This document shows positions 38,462 through 47,400 of a stretch of DNA of 64,000 nucleotides, piece after piece (position 1 is the first letter of the stretch; each line of letters starts with the position of its first letter). The notes beneath the pieces were generated by a model, which was not told where the DNA came from, did not search any database, and saw nothing but the letters and a program-made list of their open reading frames with translations. The DNA lies in assembly GCF_014698965.1 (NCBI RefSeq), contig NZ_JACXAE010000027.1, positions 120,248 through 184,247 on the forward strand, given 5' to 3'. The position numbers were made by a program, and so were the translations under genes. This stretch comes from Iningainema tapete BLCC-T55. GTDB lineage: Bacteria > Cyanobacteriota > Cyanobacteriia > Cyanobacteriales > Nostocaceae.

Positions 38462-40039
38462 CTAGCGTACTTGTTTGAGACTATCAACTTGCTGAGTGAA
38501 CATATCAGTAAATAGGCTCATCACAGTTCGTTCCTCGCGGACTTTAATGTTGGCGGTAATCGACATACCCGATTGTAAGGAAATATCTCTACCCTTAATA
38601 TTTAATTGTTGTTTATCCAAACGGACTCTGACTGGGAAACGATAATACTGATGTGTTTGATCTGGAGGTAAAGCATCTGAAGCTACCGAAACTACTTCTC
38701 CTTTAATATCTCCAAATTCGCTATAAGGAAAGGAGTCAACTCTCACATCAACTTTCATTCCTTCCCTCACAAAACCAATGTCTTTGTTGGTAACAAAAGT
38801 CTCAGCAATGTAGCTATCTGTTGGTACTATTTGGAGTAGTTTTTGAGTGGTATTAGCTACAAAACCAGGATTTTTTGCTTGTAAATCGAAAATTGTTCCA
38901 GCGACAGGAGCGCGAAGTGCCTGATATTTGACATTCATCTGGCTTTGCGCAATTTTACTGTTAATTTCCGTCAGTTGCTTTTCGTTATCTATCAAAATTC
39001 TACTTAATTGACTGTCGATTTCAGCTATACGCTGTTTGTTATCAGCTATTTTATCTAGTACAGTTTTATCAGAAACAGCTACAGTGTTGTTTGCCTGTTG
39101 TTGTCCTTGCTGAATTTCATATTGTATCCGTTGTCCTTCTTCAGTTAATGAGGCAATTTGCGCGGCGATTTCTTGAACTTTTTGTTTTTGTTGAAGATAC
39201 TGAAGTTGTGCGATCGCACCTTCTTCTGCTAATATTTTCATCTTATTCATAATCTGCTGTTCAATCGCCAAACTAGCTTTGCTTGCGCCGATTTGAACTT
39301 GATTTTGTGTCAGTTTTTTCCGCGATTGTTCAACTTGTAACCGAGCTGCTGCCGAGCGTGAATCTGACTCTTTCTTTGCTGCTTGTAAACGATCTCTTTC
39401 ATCAGATCCTAAATCAGCCCCCGGAGCAGAGTTTTTTAATTGAGTCCGTAACAAACTGTTGTCGGCAATTACCGCCGCCCGACTTTTTAAGAGAAAAGCT
39501 GCTTCTTTTGATAAGTTACCGCGCAAAAACTCCACTTCAGCTGCTAACCCAGATCCCGCTTCCATTAAACGACGGTAAATTTGGTTTTCTTGAATTACTG
39601 CTGCACGAATTTTCTTTAAAGAATCTAGTTCAGCTGTGGTAGCCGTAGAATCAAAAAGTATCAGTAAATCTCCTGGTTTGACCTGTTGTCCATCTTTAAC
39701 ATAAACTGCTTTCACTACTCCATTTACAGGAGCCTGAATTTCTTTGACTGTTCCTTCTGGCTTTAATTGACCTTGTGCGGGAATAACTTGCTCAATTTTA
39801 GCTACACATGCCCAAGCAATGCCAAAACAAGCTAACATCATCAATGTTACTAGAATTGCCCGTGACCAAACTGGAGATTGACGCAGTACAACAGACTGCT
39901 CCAATGAGTGATTGAACTCGTTAAATGATGATTTTTTAGGAGCTTTAGATTCAGCAGTTAGTACCTGCGAGTCTTGTTTACTGGCTTGATGCTTACCATT
40001 GCTATTATTGCCGTTAAGATGTCCATTTAGTAGAGTCAT
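38462..40039 (-). CDS. HlyD-family membrane fusion protein of a type I secretion system
   Basis: A 525-aa periplasmic adaptor. Residues about 55-80 (VWSRAILVTLMMLACFGIAWACVA) form the single N-terminal membrane helix. An N-terminal lipoyl half (EIQAPVNGVVKAVYVKDGQQVKPGDLLILFD), a long coiled coil (about 150-380) and a second lipoyl half with beta-barrel (ALRAPVAGTIFDLQ...GFVANTTQKLLQIVP) follow. The end VRVRLDKQQL...LQSGMSITANIKV is typical of HlyD. It lies directly downstream of the ABC exporter gene with an 86-base gap. The outer membrane TolC partner is not in the window. Confidence 0.92.
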   Translation of the reverse strand: MTLLNGHLNGNNSNGKHQASKQDSQVLTAESKAPKKSSFNEFNHSLEQSVVLRQSPVWSRAILVTLMMLACFGIAWACVAKIEQVIPAQGQLKPEGTVKEIQAPVNGVVKAVYVKDGQQVKPGDLLILFDSTATTAELDSLKKIRAAVIQENQIYRRLMEAGSGLAAEVEFLRGNLSKEAAFLLKSRAAVIADNSLLRTQLKNSAPGADLGSDERDRLQAAKKESDSRSAAARLQVEQSRKKLTQNQVQIGASKASLAIEQQIMNKMKILAEEGAIAQLQYLQQKQKVQEIAAQIASLTEEGQRIQYEIQQGQQQANNTVAVSDKTVLDKIADNKQRIAEIDSQLSRILIDNEKQLTEINSKIAQSQMNVKYQALRAPVAGTIFDLQAKNPGFVANTTQKLLQIVPTDSYIAETFVTNKDIGFVREGMKVDVRVDSFPYSEFGDIKGEVVSVASDALPPDQTHQYYRFPVRVRLDKQQLNIKGRDISLQSGMSITANIKVREERTVMSLFTDMFTQQVDSLKQVR

Positions 40040-40125
40040 AAGAATTTTGGATTTTAGATTGATTTTAGATTGAGAATTGCTAATAGCTAATTGTAACGAT
40101 TAGCTATTAGCTATTAGCCATTCCT

Positions 40126-43101
40126 TTACAGCTTCGCTTCTTGTTGATTGTATAGGTAGTAATAGTGACCTTTAAGAGCCATTAAATCGTCATGGCTTCC
40201 TTGTTCGATCACCTTACCTGCTTCCATAACAACGATAACATCTGCATTTTTGATCGTGTTCAGACGGTGGGTAATAAAAAATACTGTGCTACCCTTGAAT
40301 GCCTTGGCTAAATTCAAACAAACTTGTCTTTCTGTAGGGTAATCTAGAGCGCTAGTTGCTTCATCTAAAACTAACAATTTTGGTTTTTGTAAAACCGAAC
40401 GAGCTATGGCAATTCTTTGTTTTTGTCCCCCGGAAAGTCCAGCACCTCTTTCACCCACTCGCGTATTATATCCGTTGGGTAAATTCATAATAAATTCATG
40501 AGCCGCTCCAATTTTTGCCGCTTCAATAATTTCCTCTGTGCTGGCATCGGGATTGGTAAGTGCAATGTTTTCTTGAACTGTGCCATCAAATAACAGTGTA
40601 TCTTGCGGAACTACACCAACCTGTCTGCGTAGGGAATAAAGTTCTATTTTGGTAATATCATAACCATCTACGAAGATTCTGCCTGCCTCTGGTTCATAAA
40701 GTCTGAGTAGCAACTTCACCAACGTACTTTTTCCTGAACCACTTTGTCCGACTACGGCGACAAATGTCCCGGCGGAAAATTCGAGATTGATATTACACAG
40801 TTGCAAGGGACCATTTGTCGCAAATCGGAAGGAAATATTTTCATATTTCACTGTTCCCTCAATTGGGGGTAAGGGAATATTTTGGCGATCTTTCTCGGCT
40901 TCTTGCGGTGTGTCAACAATATCACTTAAACGTTCCAAAGACAAAGCTGTTTCTTGGAAGCTTTGCCAAATTTGTGCTAGGCGTAATATGGGGCTAGTAA
41001 CGTAACCTGAGATAATTCTAAAGGCGATTAATTCCCCTAATGTTAATTCTCCTTGGAGTACTAAATATGCTCCTACCCATAAAACTAGCAAACTACTGAG
41101 TTTATTGAGAAAGCTACTAGTCGAACTAGCCAGGGTGGAGGTTATGACTGTTTTAAAACCAGCCGCTACATAACGAGCATAACGCTCTTGCCAGGAAAAA
41201 CGAGCGCGTAATTCAATATTTTGCGCTTTTACTGTTTGAATCCCCGACATTACTTCAACTAAATAAGATTGAGTGTCGGAGTTACGTTCTGCTTTGTTGC
41301 GTAACTGTTTACTAACTGTAGGAGATGCTATTAAGGTGAGGAGGACAAAGATGGGGATTGTGCCTAAACCAACTAGGGTAAGTTGCCAACTGTAAAATAG
41401 CATTACGACGATATAAACTACCGAGAATAATGCATCTAACCCCACTGTTAATGCTGTGCCTGTGAGGAATTGGCGGATGTTTTCTAATTCGTTAATCCGT
41501 GTGGATAGTTCCCCTACAGGGCGGCGTTCAAAATAGCGTAGTGGTAACCGCAGCAAGTGATCGATGATTTCTGAACCTAACCCCATGTCAATGCGGTTGG
41601 TGGTATCGACAAATAGGTAAGTCCGTAGTGTACTTAATACTGCTTCAAATAGCCCTACTACTAATAGTAAAGCTCCCAACACATGCAGTGTACTGATACT
41701 ATTTTGAGCAATTACTTTGTCGATAATTAACTGGATTACTAGTGGATTTGCTAGGGCTGCTAACTGTACGAAAAAGGAAGCGATAAATACTTCTATGAGT
41801 ACTCGGCGGTAGCGGGACAAATAGGGAGTAAACCATTGAACTCCAAAGCGGCGCTGAGGTGTTGCGCTAGTAATAGAAATTAGTAAGACTCTGACTTGAG
41901 GCGGATAGCTGCTTTCCTCTACCTCTAGTTTGCCGCTTAATTCAGCAGGTTTACAACGTACTATTCCTTTTGTTGGTACACCCACTACTACAGAGTTTGC
42001 TTGCGCTTCGTATAAAACTGCATAGCTACCTGCGTAACGAATTAGTGCTGGTGTAGGAATGCGGGTTACTGCTGAGGCGGGTATATCTACTAATTGCGCT
42101 CTTAGTCCGATTAACTCTGTTAGGTAGGCACAAAGTTGAAATGATATGCTTCCTTGGCGTTTAAATTGATCGGTTAAAATGCGACGAATTACATCTTTGC
42201 GAAAGGGCATGGACAAGTGCTTTGATAGCATTTGGAAACAGGCGATCGCTTCATTTAATTGTCCCTTCCCGCCATAGAATGGATATGTTTTTGACTTTCT
42301 ACTCTTGGGTGTTGTTGATTCTGGTGGTAGTTCTGGTGCGTAGGGAATTTCATCTTCAACTCCCCTGGGGATGCTATCTTGTACTTGCGGTTGTGTTTGA
42401 TCTAGTAGTGATAAATCCCACGGACGTAATCCTACTAGCCGCAAAGTTCCCTTTGCTTCGATCGCTCCTTCTCCATCTATTGATTGCAATCGCTCTCCCA
42501 CCGAGAAGTTGGTGAGATTTTTCCCACCACTGACAAACCATATACTTTCACTATCAAGTTTGTTGAACTTGGTTCTTCCTGGTGGTATGTAATGTACCTT
42601 CGCTTCTGTTAAGGCGTGTTGAGTGAATTCTTTAAGTTCTATCCCTGCTTTTGCTTGCTGTTCTACCTGTACACTGAGTATATCAAATACCTCTACTATA
42701 TGAGTACAGTTTTTCCGCACCGCCGCAAACTCAGGATAGTCTAATAAGCGTAAATACTCTGCCGCACTGATCGTTAAACATGTCATTTCTGTGGATGCTA
42801 TTACTGTCTCGCAAGCTACCTCCCTTAACAAGCTAATTTCGCCGATAATTGCTCCTGGTTCTAGCAATTGTAGGGTAATTGGCATTTTTGTGCGGGGATC
42901 GTATCCTAATAAGCGAGCCTTCCCTTCATAGATAATTACCACTTGATCAGACATTCTTTCTTTGCCAAGGATCTTCTGACCGATGCGGTAGCGCCACGCT
43001 TGCACTTTTTCTGATAGATTAGTAATTACCGATGTTGGTAATTTGTCAAATCCTTCCAGGTTGGCTATGAATTCTGGGACAGTACTCTGGAGATAAGTCA
43101 T
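40126..43101 (-). CDS. type I secretion ABC exporter with cNMP-binding and C39-like domains
   Basis: A 991-aa fusion using ATG 43101; a TTG 39 bases earlier is possible. Residues about 15-140 form a cyclic-nucleotide-binding-like domain (LLEPGAIIGEISLLREV). Then comes a C39 peptidase-like domain (about 275-410) in which the motif normally GHFVVL reads GSYAVL, so the catalytic His is missing, as in the HlyB C39-like domain that only docks substrate. A six-helix ABC membrane domain follows (about 430-715). The nucleotide-binding domain has GQSGSGKSTLVKLL, LSGGQKQRIAIAR, LLVLDEATSALD and ITHRL. It is probably an exporter of unprocessed proteins with C-terminal signals. Confidence 0.92.
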   Translation of the reverse strand: MTYLQSTVPEFIANLEGFDKLPTSVITNLSEKVQAWRYRIGQKILGKERMSDQVVIIYEGKARLLGYDPRTKMPITLQLLEPGAIIGEISLLREVACETVIASTEMTCLTISAAEYLRLLDYPEFAAVRKNCTHIVEVFDILSVQVEQQAKAGIELKEFTQHALTEAKVHYIPPGRTKFNKLDSESIWFVSGGKNLTNFSVGERLQSIDGEGAIEAKGTLRLVGLRPWDLSLLDQTQPQVQDSIPRGVEDEIPYAPELPPESTTPKSRKSKTYPFYGGKGQLNEAIACFQMLSKHLSMPFRKDVIRRILTDQFKRQGSISFQLCAYLTELIGLRAQLVDIPASAVTRIPTPALIRYAGSYAVLYEAQANSVVVGVPTKGIVRCKPAELSGKLEVEESSYPPQVRVLLISITSATPQRRFGVQWFTPYLSRYRRVLIEVFIASFFVQLAALANPLVIQLIIDKVIAQNSISTLHVLGALLLVVGLFEAVLSTLRTYLFVDTTNRIDMGLGSEIIDHLLRLPLRYFERRPVGELSTRINELENIRQFLTGTALTVGLDALFSVVYIVVMLFYSWQLTLVGLGTIPIFVLLTLIASPTVSKQLRNKAERNSDTQSYLVEVMSGIQTVKAQNIELRARFSWQERYARYVAAGFKTVITSTLASSTSSFLNKLSSLLVLWVGAYLVLQGELTLGELIAFRIISGYVTSPILRLAQIWQSFQETALSLERLSDIVDTPQEAEKDRQNIPLPPIEGTVKYENISFRFATNGPLQLCNINLEFSAGTFVAVVGQSGSGKSTLVKLLLRLYEPEAGRIFVDGYDITKIELYSLRRQVGVVPQDTLLFDGTVQENIALTNPDASTEEIIEAAKIGAAHEFIMNLPNGYNTRVGERGAGLSGGQKQRIAIARSVLQKPKLLVLDEATSALDYPTERQVCLNLAKAFKGSTVFFITHRLNTIKNADVIVVMEAGKVIEQGSHDDLMALKGHYYYLYNQQEAKL

Positions 43102-43542
43102 AACGATTTTGGTTTTTGGTTCTTGAACTTGGTAGACCAACCTAAACTAATAATGTTTATTTTTGTAAAAAATTCGTTTTGTCAATATGGGGAAACTGGG
43201 TTTCTCCACTATATTATTTAATTATGTGAATTATTATACATGGATTTTGCCCTCTACTTCTGTAAAAGTGGGCAATGCAGAAAAAATCTACATTGCCCAC
43301 TGGAATAAATTGTCTCAAACAATATGGTAAGAAAAAGTAGAGACTTATTACGAGTTAGTTAAGATTGTGTAATTGATTTTTTTTTAGATTTTATTATAGT
43401 TTTTTACTGTTTTAATAATTCTCTCCTATCACCAACGCCTCTGGAGGCTGTTTTCCCGTATAAAGTTGAGATTTTGAGGAAATCATTTGCTGAAAAAACG
43501 TTTATTGTGATAACATTAGTGTAACAAACGTTTGGCGAAGAT
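43102..43542. other. divergent regulatory region between the exporter and marR
   Basis: 441 bases, AT-rich. The right end holds two exact copies of the self-complementary octamer AAACGTTT at 43496-43503 and 43526-43533, spaced 30 bases (three helical turns) and flanking GTGATAAC/GTGTAAC. They immediately precede the MarR gene. Confidence 0.55.
43496..43533. promoter_or_regulatory. candidate MarR operator (paired AAACGTTT)
   Basis: Two identical palindromic octamers 30 bp apart end 9 bases before the marR start codon. MarR proteins bind short palindromes near their own promoters and act on divergent genes; here the divergent gene is the exporter. The assignment is inferred from position only. 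Confidence 0.45.
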
Positions 43543-44079
43543 ATGAAAAGAAAAATTTCTCATCGTCCCACTAGTTCAAGTGCATCGTCGAGTACGGCAA
43601 GTAATCAAAGTGCCTCTGTGGATTGGGAACCCCTGCCTTCATGTCTGAGCTGTTGGACGGGTTTCGTACTGCACTGGGTGGCAGACTTGGGTGAACAGTT
43701 TTTTACCAACACCGTAGCACCGCTGGGATTGCGCCCAAATCAAGTTGTGATTCTACAGTTACTAGCGTCAGAAGGTCCAATCGTACAAGCAAGATTGAGT
43801 GATAAACTCCGTGTGGATAAAGCCACAATGGTTACTCTTTTAAATGAACTGGAAAGCCAGGGTTTGATAGAAAGACAACCTCATCGATGCGATCGCCGCG
43901 CTTTTGAGGTACATATTTTAGAAGCTGGTTTGCAACGTCTTCAAGAAGCAGAGAAAGTATCAATCGCGGCGACAAAACACTTCTTCGGCGCACTGACTCC
44001 TACCGAACAGCAAACTCTTCACGATTTGTTATCACGTCTTGCTACCAACAACGCCCCACACCTACCTCCTTCTAAGTAA
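43543..44079 (+). CDS. MarR-family transcriptional regulator
   Basis: 178 aa. An Ser/Thr-rich N-terminal tail (about 30 residues) precedes the winged-helix MarR domain: LRPNQVVILQLLASEGPIVQARLSDKLRVDKATMVTLLNELESQGLIERQPHRCDRRAFEVHILEAGLQRL, with the wing motif DRRAFEVHI. A two-Cys segment (SCLSCWTGF) in front could sense thiols or oxidants. It is divergent from the exporter operon, which it may control, and is followed 23 bases later by the RRM gene. Confidence 0.88.
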   Translation: MKRKISHRPTSSSASSSTASNQSASVDWEPLPSCLSCWTGFVLHWVADLGEQFFTNTVAPLGLRPNQVVILQLLASEGPIVQARLSDKLRVDKATMVTLLNELESQGLIERQPHRCDRRAFEVHILEAGLQRLQEAEKVSIAATKHFFGALTPTEQQTLHDLLSRLATNNAPHLPPSK

Positions 44080-44102
44080 TAAGTTAAAAGGAACAATATT
44101 AT

Positions 44103-44408
44103 ATGACACTTTTAATTCAGAACTTGCCCCAAGAAGCTACTCCAGCAAACGTTGTGGAATTGCTAGAAGAGTATGGCACTGTTAAACATATATTTCTTGC
44201 CAAAGACTGGCAGACAGACACAGGACTTAGATTTGCTTTTGTCGAAATGTCTGTCAAGGCTTATGAAAAGTTAGCCATATCTGATTTAAATGGTAGTCAA
44301 TGGCAGGGTACTCAATTGCAAATTAGAGAAGTTAAATCAAAAGAGTCTAAGGAGGATAGCACCTCCTTAGAAGCGATGGCAGACGGCGATCAATGTGATT
44401 TTTGGTAG
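44103..44408 (+). CDS. RRM-type RNA-binding protein
   Basis: 101 aa with a single RRM: RNP2 is LLIQNL and RNP1 is LRFAFVEM, in the usual order with KLAISDLNGSQWQGTQLQIRE at the end. The C-terminal tail is acidic (SKEDSTSLEAMADGDQCDFW) and lacks the Gly-rich tail of cold-induced Rbp proteins. RRM proteins of this size bind mRNAs in cyanobacteria. Position suggests co-transcription with marR. Confidence 0.9.
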   Translation: MTLLIQNLPQEATPANVVELLEEYGTVKHIFLAKDWQTDTGLRFAFVEMSVKAYEKLAISDLNGSQWQGTQLQIREVKSKESKEDSTSLEAMADGDQCDFW

Positions 44409-44439
44409 CTGTAGATAGGGTATATGCCCGAACTACAAC

Positions 44440-47400
44440 CTATCCAACACTAAACTTCATTTTGACAGTGATATCGTTGTAGTCCATATCACCACCGTTA
44501 GGCATGTCTTCAAAGCCAAAGCAGTTATTGCCCAGAAGACGAACATGGTCAACGTTACCTGAGTTTGCACCTAAAAATGTGAACTTCACATCAAGATCTT
44601 TATTCCCTTTCCCAGAAAGAAAATCTTCTGCACTGCCGTTAGCAATCAAAAATGGGGCAAAAAGTGAACCAGCAGCGAAAGTTCCACTGAAAGTAGCCGT
44701 AGTTTGGTTGCCCACTTTCAACTCCATTCCCGTCAGGCGATCGCGTACTGCAGCTTGAGCATAGCCAGCTTCCCCTGGACGCAAGTCAGCTTTACCATCA
44801 CCATCGATATCGATACCACCATTGATATCAGCAATCTTATAGAAACCAATGCAATTGTTGTATGCGGCTTCTCTGTTAACGGTAAATTCAGCTTTTACCT
44901 GACTTGTCACCGTGCGGAAATCAAGTAATTCTCCTTGAGAAGTTCCTTGAAGAGCTGTACCTAGAGGTGCAGCTTCATTTGTTGTTTTTAGGCTGACAGT
45001 AAAATCTTGAGAAACAGAAATGTTACTACTAGTTTTCCAAGCTAAAGAGAACTCTCCGTTACCCTTATCGATCACATCTTGCGAGGCGTCAGCAAAGAGT
45101 ACTTCTGCGTTTGAACCACCTACAACTGCATCAACTGTACTATTCTTCACCAAGAAGAATCGCAAGCGTGTTTGTGAGCTAAACTCAAGTACACTTGACA
45201 AGTCAGTATCAAACCCACTGGGAAGGTTAGCAATTGATGAGAAAATTACCTTGGCTCTTGCCATTGCTGCTTGGACGTAACCTTGTGCACCAGGGGCAAT
45301 ACCGTTAATTTTGCCTTCATCGTCGTCAACGACACACACACCCAGTTCATTCACAAAATTAGAACTGGTTTGAGACAAGGAGATTTTGATTTTTACTTTG
45401 TCACTGCTACTGCTATTTGAGTCCCCTTCAAATTGGAAAATATTTTTAGATTTCACTTTGAGGGAGAAACCAGTTTTGCCAGTGTTGTTAGTATTGCCTT
45501 TGTCGTCATTATCGTCATCATCATCATCATCGTCATCGTCATCGTCATCGTCATCATCGTCATTAATGATATTTTTGACGGTAAGTGCAGCACTGCCAGT
45601 CACACTACTAAAGGCATTGGTGAAACTGTCGGTGGTGTCGAAAGTCAAGCCATTGCTACCAATGGTTTGATCCCAAGCACGGAAGGAAATAGCACTACCA
45701 AGATCTCCGCTGAAGTTAGCGTTAGGCTGGAAGTAGATACGGGTAGAGGTATCAGATGCGAGTAAGAGGGCGTTAGTTATGGATACAGAAGTTAGTGCCT
45801 TCCACTCCGTGCCGTTGTTGATGCTGTAGAACCAACTACCTTTAGTGGTATCAAGACTAGTGATGGCGATACCAGTCAGTGCGTCAGTGTCGTCGTCAGT
45901 GACGTTACCACCTTTACTAACGATGGAGGAAATTAAAGTACCAACTTGTCCTTTAGGTACGCCTGCGCCTTTGTCAATAGCGTTGAGGTTAACTGTGATG
46001 TTGCTGAGCGTTGGAGTGGTGTTAACACTAATGAAAGCAGTTTTAGTAACGTTACTGAATGCATCAGTGAAACCGTTAGTGGCATCAAAAGTTGAGCCGT
46101 TGTTGCCAACGGTTTGATCCCAAGCACGGAAAGTGATCGCGTCACTAATCTTGCCGTTGAAGCTTGCTTTGGGCTGGAAGTAAATGCGGGTAGAGAGATT
46201 GGCAGCTAATAAAAAGGCACTATTTTGAGATACAGATAATGTTTTCCACTCTTTACCATCGTCGAGGCTATAGAACAAACTACCGTTGGTGGTATTGGTA
46301 TTAGTGATAGCAATACCAGTGAGTGAGTTAGGGTCAGAATCGGTAATGTGAACACCTAACTTAACTAAGTCTGAAACTAGAGTACCAACAGTCCCCTTCG
46401 CTTCCCCTGCATTTTTGCTAATCGCTTTGAATTTAACTTCGGTGTCTTTGAAAGTGGGAGCAGTATTGGTAGTAGCTTCTTTGACAGTAATTGCCGCAAC
46501 GTCAGTAGCAGTACTAAAAGTTGTCATGCCACTTACTGTGGTGTCCACTCCAGTCTGACCGTTAGTGCCAGTAGTTTGATCCCAAGCACTAAAGGTAATG
46601 ACATCGCTGACAGTACCTGTATAATTAGCTGTGGGTTGGAAGTATAAACGTGTACTAGTATTAGCCGCTAGCAGCAGGGCACTGGTTTGAGAAACACTGG
46701 TCAGTTTTGTCCAGTTAGCACCATCGTTGATGCTATAGAACAAATCACCGTTGGTACTAATGCCAGTGATCGCAATCCCAGTCATTGCTCCAGTGTCTGG
46801 ATCTGTGACGTTAGCACCTGTACCTGTAAGCTTGACTAGTTCCGAAACTAGAGTACCAACTTGCTGACCATCAACAGGTGCAGTGGCATTTTTATTTACT
46901 TCCTTAAGCTTGACATCAACGCTGCTGTTGAGAGTGGGTGCAGTGTTGGGGGTGGTAACGTCCTTAACAGTAATTGCCGCAGTATCAGTCGCACTACTAA
47001 AAGCAGTAACACTAGCTACGGTAGTGTCCGTCATTTTACCGTTCATGCCAGTAGTTTGATCCCAAGCATGGAAAGTGATCAGGTCGCTGATAGTGCCTGT
47101 GTAGTTAGCTGTGGGCTGGAAGTACAAGCGAGTTATGCCATCAGCTGCTAGCAGTAGAGCGCTGGTTTGAGAAACGCTGGTGAGTTTTGTCCAGTTAGCA
47201 CCATCGTTAATGCTGTAGAATAAACTACCGTTGTTGCTATCAAAAGTTGTGATGGCAATCCCGGTCATTGCTCCAGTGTCAGGGTCAGTGACGTTGGCAT
47301 CTGTACCTGTTCCTGTAAGCTTGACTAGTTCTGAAATCAGAATGCCAACTTGCTGACCATCAACAGGTGCAGTAGCATTTTTGTTCACTTCTCCAAGCTT

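Noticed and set aside
45386..45765. Plus-strand frames with poly-Ser or poly-Ile/Val/Ile runs
   Set aside because: Antisense reading of the poly-Asp microsatellite in the giant gene.
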